Below, in pieces: positions 23,019-32,151 of a stretch of DNA of 64,000 nt (position 1 is its first letter; the number at the start of each line of letters is the position of its first letter). The notes beneath the pieces were generated by a model. It did no database searches. It saw only the letters and a list, made by a program, of their open reading frames with translations, and was not told the DNA's origin. Source of the stretch: Streptomyces sp. TRM68416. Lineage in GTDB: Bacteria; Actinomycetota; Actinomycetes; Streptomycetales; Streptomycetaceae. The translations under genes were made by a program, and so were the position numbers. Location of the stretch: NCBI RefSeq assembly GCF_014596915.1, contig NZ_JACVWU010000001.1, positions 124,001-188,000 on the forward strand, given 5' to 3'.

Positions 23019-23049
23019 GTTCCGTACATCTTATGTTCACGTACGGAAC
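23019..23049. promoter_or_regulatory. Inverted repeat upstream of the MFS gene
   Basis: GTTCCGTAC (23019-23027) and GTACGGAAC (23041-23049) form a perfect 9-bp inverted repeat with a 13-bp AT-richer centre, 31-61 bp before the MFS start. It is a candidate operator for an unlinked regulator. Confidence 0.55.
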
Positions 23050-23102
23050 AAAGCCTCTCAGGTGCAGTATTCCCCGAGGTTAAGAGCGGGTTGCCAGGGG
23101 CT

Positions 23103-24155
23103 TTACGACGCCGATGTGTCGACTTTCACACGCGCGGCGAGCGGCAGATGGTCGCTCCCGGTCTCCGGCAGCGTCCACGAGCTCACCGGCTCGATGCCCT
23201 TCACCAGGATCTGGTCGATCCGCGCCATCGGGAACGACGCCGGCCAGCTGAACCCGAACCCGCTGCCCGCCGCGCCCTGCGTGGAGCGCATCTGGGAGGT
23301 GACGGCGTTCAGCGCGCGGTCGTTCATCGTGCCGTTCAGGTCGCCGAGCAGCACGCTGTGCGGCAGCTTCTCGTCGGCGATGGCCTCACCGAGGGCGTCG
23401 GCGCTCTTGTCGCGCTGCCGGGCGGTGAACCCGGCCTCCATCTTCACCCGCACCGACGGCAGGTGGGCGACGTACACCGCGACCTGCCCGGCCGGCGTGG
23501 CCACCGCCGCGCGCATGGCCCGGGTCCAGCCCAGCTCGATGTCGACGGCCCTGACCCCGCTGAGCGGGTACTTGCTCCACAGCCCGACCGTGCCCTGCAC
23601 CGAGTGGTACTTGTACGTCGACGCCAGCGCCCGCTCGTACACCGGCACCGCCGACGCGGTCAGCTCCTCCAGCGCCAGCACGTCCGCGCCGGAGGCGGCC
23701 ACGTCACGGGCGGTGCCGGCCGGGTCCGGGTTCTCGGCGTTGACGTTGTGCGTGGCGACCGTGAGGTCGCCGCCCGGGGCGGTCTTGTCGCTGACGAGCC
23801 CGCCGAAGAGGTTCAGCCACACCGTCGCCGGCAGCAGCACCGCGATCAGCGCGGTCGCGGACCTGCGGACCAGGGCCAGCAGGAGCAGCAGCGGGATGAA
23901 GGCGCCCAGCCAGGGCAGGAAGGTCTCGGTGAGGCTGCCGAGGTTGCCGATCCGGTTCGGGATCTGCGCGTGCAGCAGCATCACCAGGGCGAGGACCACC
24001 GCGAGCGCGGCGACGACGATCCCCCGGCGCCAGATTCTCGGATCCCCGCGCCAGCCCGCGACCAGCCGCTCCAGCAGGCGCCGGAAGCGGTTTCCCCGAC
24101 GCTCGGACCCCGAGCCGCCGTTGTCCGTCTCCGTCATGTACGCCTGCTGCGCCAT
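23103..24155 (-). CDS. Membrane-anchored endonuclease/exonuclease/phosphatase (EEP) family protein
   Basis: 350 aa. Residues about 40-115 hold three hydrophobic helices. The rest is an EEP-fold domain facing outward: VATHNVNAENPD (Asn ligand), LALEELTAS (metal-binding Glu), VYVAHLPSV, LLGDLNGTMNDRAL (D-x-N catalytic pair) and the terminal GSDHLPLAARV (catalytic Asp-His). Family members include nucleases, sphingomyelinases and inositol phosphatases; the substrate is unknown. GAGG lies 7 nt upstream of the ATG. It is a stand-alone gene. Confidence 0.88.
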   Translation of the reverse strand: MAQQAYMTETDNGGSGSERRGNRFRRLLERLVAGWRGDPRIWRRGIVVAALAVVLALVMLLHAQIPNRIGNLGSLTETFLPWLGAFIPLLLLLALVRRSATALIAVLLPATVWLNLFGGLVSDKTAPGGDLTVATHNVNAENPDPAGTARDVAASGADVLALEELTASAVPVYERALASTYKYHSVQGTVGLWSKYPLSGVRAVDIELGWTRAMRAAVATPAGQVAVYVAHLPSVRVKMEAGFTARQRDKSADALGEAIADEKLPHSVLLGDLNGTMNDRALNAVTSQMRSTQGAAGSGFGFSWPASFPMARIDQILVKGIEPVSSWTLPETGSDHLPLAARVKVDTSAS

Positions 24156-24340
24156 ACCGTCGCCTCACTGCCTGCCGTGCACACCATCGTCCCCCCGAGG
24201 CCTACGACCCTAGGGGATGATCGGTTCTCTTCCTGCCGCCCCATGGCGGCCGTACTGGCACGAGGACGAACAAGTCGGCTTTGCGAGTTCCGGATACGGG
24301 GTCGGAAAGCGCCCTCTGTGACGAAACGCGCACATGAACG

Positions 24341-24985
24341 CTACGGGGGCGGAGAACTGACGGACGGTGAGCTGACGGGTCGTAGGCCCGCGAGCACCGT
24401 GTCGACGATCTGTTCGGCCAGGTCCTCGGGGAGGTCGATGTCCGGGCGCATGACGGCACGCAGCAGCATGGGGCCCACGAACAGGTCGTTGACCAGTTCG
24501 AGGTCGACGTCCGGGCGCAGTTCGCCGTTCTCCCGGCCGCGGCGCAGGACGTCCAGGCTGAGCCGCCTACGGGGTGCGACGACGCTGCTGTGGTACGCGG
24601 CCCAGAGCTTCGGGCTGCTCTTCATCTGGACGTAGACGTTGTGCAGCATCGCCGACGAACGGCTGGCCAGTCCGCGCCTGCGCAGCGACTCCAGGAGCAC
24701 CACGAGGTCGTCGCGCATCGAGGTGCCGGGGAGTTCGGGGTCGTCCGGTTCGGTGCTGCGGACGATGTCGACGAAGAGTTCCTCCTTGCCGCTCCAGCGG
24801 CGGTAGATGGTGGCCTTGCCGACGCCGGCGGTGCGGGCGATGCGCTCGATGGAGAGCTCGGCGAGGGGGACGCCGTCCTCCAGGAGTTTCATGACGCCCT
24901 CGACGATGGCACGCTCCACGGCCTCGCTGCGGGGGCGGCCCCTCGGGGGGCCCTCTGTCTTCTCGGGTGCGTCGGCGAGGTTCAC
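24341..24985 (-). CDS. TetR-family repressor of the adjacent MFS exporter
   Basis: 214-aa TetR regulator. Recognition segment: [21 protein letters not shown] (helix-turn-helix, about residues 40-60). The C-terminal TetR_C domain carries an [14 protein letters not shown] region. Its GTG start overlaps the stop of the upstream DHA2 exporter (GTGA), so the two are one coupled operon. A perfect 12-bp palindrome in front of the exporter is the expected operator, making this a self-regulated efflux unit. Confidence 0.9.
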   Translation of the reverse strand: MNLADAPEKTEGPPRGRPRSEAVERAIVEGVMKLLEDGVPLAELSIERIARTAGVGKATIYRRWSGKEELFVDIVRSTEPDDPELPGTSMRDDLVVLLESLRRRGLASRSSAMLHNVYVQMKSSPKLWAAYHSSVVAPRRRLSLDVLRRGRENGELRPDVDLELVNDLFVGPMLLRAVMRPDIDLPEDLAEQIVDTVLAGLRPVSSPSVSSPPP

Positions 24986-26619
24986 GTGTCCTTCGGTCCT
25001 TCTGTGGGCTGAGGCGATTGTCCACGTCCGCGGGCCGGTGGGGCTTGCTCGGACCGTTCCCCCTGCTCCTGGCGGGGCGCCTGTCTGCCCGGCAGGAACA
25101 GGGCTACGACCACGGCGCCGACGACCGCCGTGCCCGCCCCCCACAGGGCCGTCATGTGCATGGCGTGCAGGAAGGCGTCGTCGGCCGCGGCGATGAGGGG
25201 ACGGCCGGTCGGACCGAGCTTCTCGGCGATGCCGAGAGTGGCTTCGATGGATTCGCCGGCGGTGTGGCGGAGGTCCGGGGGCAGGGCGGTGAGGTCGTCC
25301 TCGATCGCCCCGCGGTACGCCGTCGACAGGACCGAGCCGAGGACCGCGACCCCCAGCGCCCCGCCGACCTGGCGGAAGGTGTTGCTGAGGGCGGAGGCGG
25401 AACCGGCCTTCTCCCGGGGCAGGGACTGCATGATGACGACGCTGACCGGGGTCATGATGTGCGCCATGGCGGTGCCCATCAGGAAGAAGATCACTTCCAG
25501 GAGCCAGATCGGGGTGTCCGTGTCGAGCCCGGCGAAGGCGGCCAGCGTGGCGGCGAGGAGCAGCATGCCGACGGTGGTGGTGGCGCGGTTGCCGAAACGG
25601 TCGACGAGCAGGCGGGCACGCGGGGCGAAGATCATCTGGGCGGCGGCGAGCGGGAGCATCAGCAGGCCGGTCTCCAGGGGCGAGTAGCCGCGCACGCTCT
25701 GGGTGTAGAAGACCGAGAAGAACGTCACGCCCATCAGCGCGAAGAAGACCAGCGCGATGGCGGCGATCGCGGCCGAGAAGACCTTGTCGCGGAAGTACCT
25801 CACGTCGACGGAGGGGTGGTCGCTGCGCTTCTCGAAGAGGACGAAGGCGACGAGGACGGCCAGTCCGGCGGCGATCGCCGCGACCACGGTGACGTCCGTG
25901 AAGTCGGCCAGTTCGCCGCCCCGGATGATGCCGTAGACCAGCAGGACGAGGCCCACGACGGACAGGACCACGCCGACGGGGTCGACCCGGCCGGGGTTGG
26001 GGTCGCGGGAGTCGGGCACCAGCCACAGCATCAGCACGAGGGCGAGGGCGACGATCGGGACGTTGATGAGGAAGACGGAGCCCCACCAGAAGTGGTCGAG
26101 GAGGACACCGCCGGTGACCGGGCCGATGGCGATGGCGAGGCCGACGCCGCCGGCCCAGATGCCGATGGCCTTGGGCTGTTCGTCGCGCTCGAAGACGTGC
26201 ATGAGGACGGCGAGGGTGGCGGGCATCACGAAGGCGCCGCCCAGGCCCATGACGGCACGGAAGGCGATGAGCTCGCCCGGCGAACCGGCGAAGGCGGCCA
26301 GCGCGGAGCCGATGCCGAAGACGACGAGACCGCCGAGCAGGGCCTTCTTGCGGCCGAGCCGGTCGCCGAGGAGGCCGGCGCTGAGCAGCAGGCCGGCGAA
26401 GACGAGGGTGTAGGAGTTGATCGCCCACTCCAGCTCGCTCTGCGTGGCGCCGAGGCCGGTCGGGGCGGGGGTCGAGATCGTCTTGATGGCGACGTTCAGG
26501 ATCGAGTTGTCCAGGACGATGATCAGCAGGCTGAGCATCAGGACACCGAGGATGGCCCAGCGGCGGCGGTGCACCGCCTCGGGTATCCGGGGAGCGGGCG
26601 GGGCGGAGGTGGAAGCCAT
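24982..26619 (-). CDS. MFS multidrug exporter, 14-span DHA2 family
   Basis: 545 aa, EmrB/QacA-like drug:H+ antiporter. DHA2 features: N-terminal [14 protein letters not shown] with the family Asp in helix 1, [18 protein letters not shown], motif [14 protein letters not shown] and motif [11 protein letters not shown]. The C-terminus is hydrophilic and Gln/Arg-rich. The ATG at 26619 fits the hydropathy; a TTG six codons upstream is possible. First gene of an operon with its TetR repressor. Confidence 0.92.
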   Translation of the reverse strand: MASTSAPPAPRIPEAVHRRRWAILGVLMLSLLIIVLDNSILNVAIKTISTPAPTGLGATQSELEWAINSYTLVFAGLLLSAGLLGDRLGRKKALLGGLVVFGIGSALAAFAGSPGELIAFRAVMGLGGAFVMPATLAVLMHVFERDEQPKAIGIWAGGVGLAIAIGPVTGGVLLDHFWWGSVFLINVPIVALALVLMLWLVPDSRDPNPGRVDPVGVVLSVVGLVLLVYGIIRGGELADFTDVTVVAAIAAGLAVLVAFVLFEKRSDHPSVDVRYFRDKVFSAAIAAIALVFFALMGVTFFSVFYTQSVRGYSPLETGLLMLPLAAAQMIFAPRARLLVDRFGNRATTTVGMLLLAATLAAFAGLDTDTPIWLLEVIFFLMGTAMAHIMTPVSVVIMQSLPREKAGSASALSNTFRQVGGALGVAVLGSVLSTAYRGAIEDDLTALPPDLRHTAGESIEATLGIAEKLGPTGRPLIAAADDAFLHAMHMTALWGAGTAVVGAVVVALFLPGRQAPRQEQGERSEQAPPARGRGQSPQPTEGPKDT

Positions 26620-26638
26620 GCGGGCAAGCGTAGGCAAT

Positions 26639-26667
26639 TTACGATACGAGACCGACTCGTATCGTAA
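26639..26667. promoter_or_regulatory. Perfect 12-bp palindromic TetR operator
   Basis: TTACGATACGAG and CTCGTATCGTAA flank a 5-bp centre, 20 bp upstream of the exporter start. The location is ideal for repression of the exporter-tetR operon by the linked TetR protein. Confidence 0.8.
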
Positions 26668-26861
26668 TTCTTTACCGGGCTCTTACGTCCGGATTGTGCT
26701 GCCGCCTCTTGCGTCCGGATTCTGCTGCCGGCTCGTACGTCCGCTCGGGTTCCGCTCGACGTGACGGGGGTCCTCTGGCCTCGGCTGGCACGAGGTGCCA
26801 CCATGGAGGGGATCCGGGGACGCCGTCAGGGCGCCTCGAGATGACGTAAGGAGCCGTTGCC

Positions 26862-27752
26862 ATGACGCAGCTTTCGGCTGCCCAGAGCCCGCAGGACGCC
26901 CAGGCGAAGCAGACCACCTCCGACGGCAGCAAGGCGCTGTACGGGGGGAAGGGCACCCGCCGCATCACCGTTCGCGACATCGCCGCCGCCAAGGAGCGGG
27001 GCGAGAAGTGGCCCATGCTCACCGCGTACGACGCGATGACCGCGTCCGTCTTCGACGAGGCCGGGATCCCGGTCATGCTCGTCGGCGACTCGGCGGGCAA
27101 CTGCCACCTCGGGTACGAGTCGACCGTGCCCGTCACCCTCGACCAGATGACCATGCTGTCCGCGGCCGTCGTACGGGGCACCTCGCGCGCCCTGATCGTC
27201 GGCGACCTGCCCTTCGGGTCCTACCAGGAGGGTCCCGTGCAGGCGCTGCGGTCGGCGACCCGGCTGGTGAAGGAGGCCGGGGTGCAGGCCGTGAAGCTGG
27301 AGGGCGGCGAGCGGTCGTACGACCAGATCCGGCTGCTGGTGGAGTCCGGGATCCCGGTGATGGCCCACATCGGGCTGACGCCGCAGTCCGTGAACGCGAT
27401 GGGGTACCGCGTGCAGGGGCGTGGCGAGGAGGCGGCCGCGCAGTTGCTGCGGGACGCGAAGGCGGTCCAGGACGCGGGGGCGTTCGCGGTCGTCCTGGAG
27501 CTGGTTCCGGCGGAGCTGGCGGCCGAGGTGACGCGGGTGCTGCACATTCCCACGGTGGGGATCGGGGCCGGGGCCGCCACGGATGCGCAGGTCCTGGTCT
27601 GGACGGACATGCTCGGGCTGACCGGGGGGCGGGTGCCGAAGTTCGTGAAGCAGTACGCCGATCTCCGTGCCGTCATGGGCGACGCGGCGAAGGCGTTTGC
27701 GGAGGATGTCGTCGGCGGAACGTTCCCTCTTGAGGAGCACTCCGTCCACTAG
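26862..27752 (+). CDS. panB: 3-methyl-2-oxobutanoate hydroxymethyltransferase
   Basis: First committed step of pantothenate (CoA precursor) synthesis: 2-oxoisovalerate plus 5,10-methylene-THF gives ketopantoate. 296 aa with a KetoPantoate-HMT TIM barrel: PMLTAYDAMTASVFDEAG, VGDSAGN (Mg-binding Asp), GDLPFGSYQ, AVKLEGGE, MAHIGLTPQSVNAMGG-like MAHIGLTPQSVNAMGY, and catalytic Glu in VLELVP. The N-terminus has an extra polar tail of about 35 residues, common in actinobacteria. AAGGAG precedes the ATG, and a strong terminator follows. No other pan genes are linked. Confidence 0.96.
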   Translation: MTQLSAAQSPQDAQAKQTTSDGSKALYGGKGTRRITVRDIAAAKERGEKWPMLTAYDAMTASVFDEAGIPVMLVGDSAGNCHLGYESTVPVTLDQMTMLSAAVVRGTSRALIVGDLPFGSYQEGPVQALRSATRLVKEAGVQAVKLEGGERSYDQIRLLVESGIPVMAHIGLTPQSVNAMGYRVQGRGEEAAAQLLRDAKAVQDAGAFAVVLELVPAELAAEVTRVLHIPTVGIGAGAATDAQVLVWTDMLGLTGGRVPKFVKQYADLRAVMGDAAKAFAEDVVGGTFPLEEHSVH

Positions 27753-27769
27753 AGCCAATGCGGCACAGA

Positions 27770-27812
27770 GGCAGCCCGCCGATTTCCCCCGTCGGCGGGC
27801 TGCCGTTGTTCT
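27770..27812 (+). terminator. panB terminator
   Basis: GGCAGCCCGCCGA (27770-27782) and TCGGCGGGCTGCC (27792-27804) form a perfect 13-bp stem with a 9-nt loop, followed by GTTGTTCTT. Confidence 0.9.
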
Positions 27813-27827
27813 TCCCTCGCCCCCGCC

Positions 27828-28011
27828 GCCCCTACCCGTCCCGTCCCTGGGGGCTCCGCCCCCGGGCCCCCGGCCTTTGCCCACCCACCGCCCGACTCGG
27901 TGGGGTGAAGGGTTCACCTCTTGGCCGACCGTAAACGGGTGGTGGGTGGGCAACGTCGGTGGGCTGGGAGCTTCACCTCTTGGCCGACCGGCAACGGGTG
28001 GCGGGTAGACA
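27828..28011. repeat. Dispersed palindromic repeat, copy 1
   Basis: Begins CCTACCCGTCCCGTCCCTGG and continues GGGGCTCCGCCCCC, CCGGCCTTTGCCCACCCACC, ACTCGGTG; the same blocks occur at 48411-48500. The tail carries a partial duplication: TTCACCTCTTGGCCGACCG begins at 27913 and again at 27972 (59 bp apart), each followed by an AACGGGTGG block. This stretch forms the whole region just upstream of the SARP gene. Confidence 0.85.
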
Positions 28012-28060
28012 GAGGTCGGAGTCCGGGGGCGTGTGCCTCCGGGGTGGGGGGCGGGTGAGA

Positions 28061-31000
28061 ATGGACCCCGTGCGCTATCGCATCCTCGGCACCACACAGG
28101 CGTTCCGGACCGACGGCGCCCCCGTCCCGGTCGGCGGGGCGCGCCTGCGTGCTCTGCTGACCGTGCTCGCCCTGCGGCCCGGCCGTACCGTCCTCGCGCA
28201 GACGCTCGTGGACGAGGTCTGGGACGGTGATCCGCCCGCCGACGCGCCGGGCGCGCTGCAGGCGCTCGTGGGCAGGCTGCGCAGGGCTCTCGGAGCGGAG
28301 GCGGTCGAATCCGTGGACGGCGGTTACCGTCTCGCCGCCGTCCCCGACGCCGTGGACCTGCACCGCTTCGAGCGGCTCACCGCCGACGGCACCCGCGCCC
28401 TCGCCGACGCAGACCCCGCCAAGGCCGCCGGTGTCCTCGACGACGCGCTGTCCCTGTGGCACGGTCCCGCCCTCGCCGATCTCCCCGACCGCACCGCCGA
28501 GGCGGCCCGCTGGGAGGCCCGGCGTCTGGACGCGCTGCGCGCCCGGCACGCCGCCGCCCTCGCCCTCGGCCAGGCCGAACGGGCGCTGCCGGAGCTGGCC
28601 GCCCTGTGCGACGCCCATCCCCTGGACGAACCGCTCCAGGTCCTGCGGTTGCGCGCCCTGCGCGACGCGGGCCGCCCGGCCGAGGCACTGGCCGCCTACG
28701 ACGCCGTACGACGCCTGCTCGCCGACCGGCTCGGCTCCGACCCGGGGCCCGAACTGCGGGCACTGCACGGCGAGTTGCTGGAGCCGAAGGAGCGCAGACC
28801 CGCCCCGGCCGCCGCGCCGCCGGGCAACCTCCGCGCCCGTCTCACCTCCTTCGTCGGCCGGAAGGCGGACATCGAGGCCATCCGCGGTGACCTCGCCGCG
28901 GCCCGGCTGGTGACGCTGCTCGGACCGGGCGGGGCCGGGAAGACCCGGCTGTCGCAGGAGGCCGCCGAGGCGGTGCGGGACACCGCTCCGGACGGGATCT
29001 GGCTGGCCGAACTCGCCCCCGTCGACGGCCCGGACGCCGTACCGGAGGCGGTGCTCACCGCCGTCGGTGGACGCGAGACCGTCCTCTACGGCGCCGGAGC
29101 CGAGCAGGTGCGCAGTGTCGGCGACCGCAACGACGACCCCGTCGACCGCCTCGTCGAGCACTGCGGCCGACGCCGCATGCTGATCGTCCTCGACAACTGC
29201 GAGCACGTCGTCGAGGCCGCCGCCCGCCTCGCCGAGGAACTGCTCGCCCGCTGCCCCGACGTCACCGTGCTCGCGACCAGCCGCGAACCCCTCGGCGTGC
29301 CGGGGGAGGTACTGCGGCCCGTGGAACCACTGCCGCAGCCGTACGCGCTGCTGCTGCTCGCCGACCGCGGGGCCGCCGCCCGGCCCGGCTTCCGCACCGA
29401 CGACGACCCCGAGGCGTGCGCGGAGATCTGCCGCCGCCTCGACGGCCTGCCCCTGGCCATCGAACTGGCCGCCGCCCGGCTGCGCATGCTCACGCCCCGG
29501 CAGATCGCCGACCGGCTCGACGACCGCTTCCGCCTCCTCACCTCCGGCAGCCGTACCGTCCTGCCCCGCCAGCAGACGCTGCGGGCCGTCGTGGACTGGT
29601 CCTGGGGCCTGCTCGACGAGGACGAACGCGAGGTGCTGAGCCGGCTGTCGGTGTTCGCGGGCGGCTGCGACCTCACCGCCGCCGAGGCCGTGTGCGGGCC
29701 CGCCGCCCTGGAAGCGCTCGGCTCCCTCGTCGACAAGTCCCTTGTCGTGGCCGCCCCTTCGGGCGACGGCGAGATGCGCTACCGGCTGCTGGAGACCGTC
29801 GCCGAGTACGCGGGCGAACGGCTCGACGAGTCCGGGCAGCGCCCCGGGACCGAGCGCGCGCATCTGACGTACTACCGCGAACTCGCCCGCACCACCGACC
29901 CGTTACTGCGCGGCCCCGGCCAACTCGCCGCCGTGGAACGGTTCCAGCGCGAGTACGAGAACCTGCGCACCGCCCTCCGGCACGCCCTCGCCGCACGCGA
30001 CGAGCAGGAGGCGCTGGCCCTGGTGCTCTCCCTGGGCTGGTACGGGCAGCTGCGGGCCCTGCGCATCGACTGCCGCAACTGGTGCAAGGAGGTCATGGCA
30101 CTCGGCCCCGACCCCTTCACCGAGCCCGTCGTCCCGGCCGGGCCGGTCTGGCAGCGCTGCACCGAGGAGCCGCCCCCGTACACCGGCGAGGTGCTGCGGG
30201 AGGCGCGGCGGGGCGTCCACCTGCTGCACATGTCCTGCATGGACACCGAAATGGAGGCCTGGCAGACCCCGGAGGCCCAGCGGAAACTGCGCGTCATCAC
30301 CGAGGTGTACGAACCGGGACTCCCGCAGACCTGCCGCAGCCCCGGCATGCTCGCTCTCTACGCCGTCATGCTGTCCGGCGCGATGGACCGGTTGGACACG
30401 ATGATGGACGCCGCCGTGAAGACCTGCCGGCAGGCCCCGGACGGCTTCGAGTGGGAGCTGGCCGCCACCCTCCAGATGCGCGCCAACCTCATGTCCAACC
30501 GGCCCGACCTTGCGGACGACACCTTCCGGGACGCCGACGAGTCCCTGGAGATCTACCGGCGTCTCGGTGACTTGTGGGGAACCGCCGAAGCGCTCTCCGC
30601 ACGCGCCGAGTCCTACGAGCGCAAGGGCGCCTACCTCAAGGCCGCCGCCGACTACGAGGCGGCCATCGAACACGCCAAGCAGCTCGACGCCCGCGCCCAC
30701 CAGGCCGTCCTGTCCGCGCGGCTGGCCTCCGCGCTGCTGGAGGCCGGCGAGGAGGAGCGGGGCGAGCGGCTGCTGCGCGAGGTGCTCGCCAGCCTGGACG
30801 GCGGCCACAACGAGGCGATGCCGTTCTGCCGGATGATCCTCGCCGGATGGCTCGGCCTCACCGGCCGCATCGCCGAGGCGCGCGAGCACCTCCGGCTGCT
30901 ACGCCGGGACTTCACGATCGCCTACTTCGTCGTCTTCGACGCGTTCATCCTCTCGGGGGAGGCCTGGCTGGACACCTGCGAGGGTCTGCACGCGGAGGCC

Positions 31001-31312
31001 CGGGAGAAGATCCGGCGCGGCATGGTGCATGCCGACGACCCGCTGACCCGGGCCATGGCACCGCAACTGGCCTCGTCGTTCCTGGTGATCGCCGCGCTGG
31101 CCCTGGTCGGTAGCGACGCCCGCGACGCCGCCCGCTGCCTCGGGGCCGCCGACGCGGCCCTGCCCCCGGCGCATCTGCGCTCGCGCCTGGAGCGCGAGGG
31201 ACGCCGACGGGCGGTGGCCGCGGTGCGCGCCGAACTCGACGACGAGGCCTACGAGTCCGCCTACGCCGAGGGCGGCCGCCTCACCACGAAGGAGGCGGCC
31301 GCCCTGGTGTGA
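28061..31312 (+). CDS. Large SARP transcriptional regulator (AfsR-like: HTH-BTAD-NB-ARC-TPR)
   Basis: 1083-aa Streptomyces antibiotic regulatory protein family activator. Order: OmpR-type winged helix (about 1-95; RYRILGTTQAF, LALRPGRTVLAQTLVDEVW), bacterial transcriptional activation domain (about 95-245, ending LRALRDAGRPAEALAAYDAV), then NB-ARC NTPase (Walker A GPGGAGKTRL, Walker B MLIVLDNCEH, GLPLAIELAAAR, SWGLLDEDER) and a C-terminal TPR-like helical region (from about 640). Such proteins sense signals by ATP binding and activate nearby genes from heptameric direct repeats. The ATG at 28061 is adopted; GTG 28055 and GTG 28070 are in-frame alternatives. It converges with a DrrAB-type ABC exporter whose upstream DNA carries five heptamers at 10-11 bp spacing, so that operon is the likeliest target. 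Confidence 0.9.
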   Translation: MDPVRYRILGTTQAFRTDGAPVPVGGARLRALLTVLALRPGRTVLAQTLVDEVWDGDPPADAPGALQALVGRLRRALGAEAVESVDGGYRLAAVPDAVDLHRFERLTADGTRALADADPAKAAGVLDDALSLWHGPALADLPDRTAEAARWEARRLDALRARHAAALALGQAERALPELAALCDAHPLDEPLQVLRLRALRDAGRPAEALAAYDAVRRLLADRLGSDPGPELRALHGELLEPKERRPAPAAAPPGNLRARLTSFVGRKADIEAIRGDLAAARLVTLLGPGGAGKTRLSQEAAEAVRDTAPDGIWLAELAPVDGPDAVPEAVLTAVGGRETVLYGAGAEQVRSVGDRNDDPVDRLVEHCGRRRMLIVLDNCEHVVEAAARLAEELLARCPDVTVLATSREPLGVPGEVLRPVEPLPQPYALLLLADRGAAARPGFRTDDDPEACAEICRRLDGLPLAIELAAARLRMLTPRQIADRLDDRFRLLTSGSRTVLPRQQTLRAVVDWSWGLLDEDEREVLSRLSVFAGGCDLTAAEAVCGPAALEALGSLVDKSLVVAAPSGDGEMRYRLLETVAEYAGERLDESGQRPGTERAHLTYYRELARTTDPLLRGPGQLAAVERFQREYENLRTALRHALAARDEQEALALVLSLGWYGQLRALRIDCRNWCKEVMALGPDPFTEPVVPAGPVWQRCTEEPPPYTGEVLREARRGVHLLHMSCMDTEMEAWQTPEAQRKLRVITEVYEPGLPQTCRSPGMLALYAVMLSGAMDRLDTMMDAAVKTCRQAPDGFEWELAATLQMRANLMSNRPDLADDTFRDADESLEIYRRLGDLWGTAEALSARAESYERKGAYLKAAADYEAAIEHAKQLDARAHQAVLSARLASALLEAGEEERGERLLREVLASLDGGHNEAMPFCRMILAGWLGLTGRIAEAREHLRLLRRDFTIAYFVVFDAFILSGEAWLDTCEGLHAEAREKIRRGMVHADDPLTRAMAPQLASSFLVIAALALVGSDARDAARCLGAADAALPPAHLRSRLEREGRRRAVAAVRAELDDEAYESAYAEGGRLTTKEAAALV

Positions 31313-31323
31313 CCGCACGGGGG

Positions 31324-32151
31324 TCAGCTCTTGGTGCGGAACTTGTGGATCGCGATCGGCCCCATCACCGCCGTGAGCCCCACCGACCAGGCGAGCGTCA
31401 CCCACAGGTCGTGCGCGACCGGGCCGCCCGCCATCAGCCCGCGCGCGGCGTCCGCCAGCGAGGACAGCGGGTTGTAGTCGGTGAAGCTCTGCAGCCAGCC
31501 CGGCATCGCGTCGGTCGGCGCGAAGATCGACGAGCCGAACTGCAGCGGCATCAGCACCAGGAAGCCCATGGCCTGCACGGACTGGGCGTTCTGCAGCACC
31601 ACGCCGAGAGTGAGGAACACCCACATCAGGGCCGAACCGAACACGGCGGCCAGCGCCACGGCCGCCAGCAGGCCGCCCCAGTCGGTGATGTCGAAGCCGA
31701 CCAGGACACCGACGACCAGCATGATCACGATCGCCACCAGCATGCGCAGCAGCTCCACCGAGATCTTCGCGAAGAGCACCGAGCCGCGGCCGATCGGCAG
31801 GGAGCGGAAGCGGTCCATGACACCGGAGTTGAAGTCCTGGTTGAAGCCGGTCCCGACCGCCATGGCCATGCTCATGCCCATCATGGCCATCATGCCCGGC
31901 ACGACGTACTGGACGTACTCGTCCTGTCCACCGCCCAGCGCCTGACCGATCGAGCCGCCGAAGACGTACACGAACAGCAGGGTGAAGACGATCGGCATCA
32001 GGATGGCGTCGAACATCGACTCCGGGTTCTGCCGGACCCACAGGAGGTTGCGGCGGACGAGCGCCCCGGTGTGCCGCAGGTGCGACCGCAGCGGAATACG
32101 GACGTCGGTGGGGGTGGGGGTGGGGGTGGCGGTTGTCGTCGCGGTGCTCAC
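31324..32151 (-). CDS. ABC-2 type exporter permease (DrrB-like)
   Basis: 275-aa membrane subunit with six spans. The N-terminal cytoplasmic tail is a Thr/Pro-rich low-complexity run (TATTTATPTPTPTDV), then LVRRNLLWVRQNPESMFDAI, the usual DrrB entry. Met-rich span GMMAMMGMSMAMAVGTG and the NPLSSLADAARGL motif near the C-terminus also fit the daunorubicin-resistance permease family. The GTG start overlaps the stop of the ATPase gene (GTGA) with GGAGG 8 nt upstream, so the two subunits are made in step. Confidence 0.92.
   Translation of the reverse strand: MSTATTTATPTPTPTDVRIPLRSHLRHTGALVRRNLLWVRQNPESMFDAILMPIVFTLLFVYVFGGSIGQALGGGQDEYVQYVVPGMMAMMGMSMAMAVGTGFNQDFNSGVMDRFRSLPIGRGSVLFAKISVELLRMLVAIVIMLVVGVLVGFDITDWGGLLAAVALAAVFGSALMWVFLTLGVVLQNAQSVQAMGFLVLMPLQFGSSIFAPTDAMPGWLQSFTDYNPLSSLADAARGLMAGGPVAHDLWVTLAWSVGLTAVMGPIAIHKFRTKS

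Noticed and set aside
24202..24459. Small 85-codon ORF on the minus strand downstream of the TetR gene
   Set aside because: It overlaps the end of tetR in another frame, has no ribosome site and has shadow-type composition.
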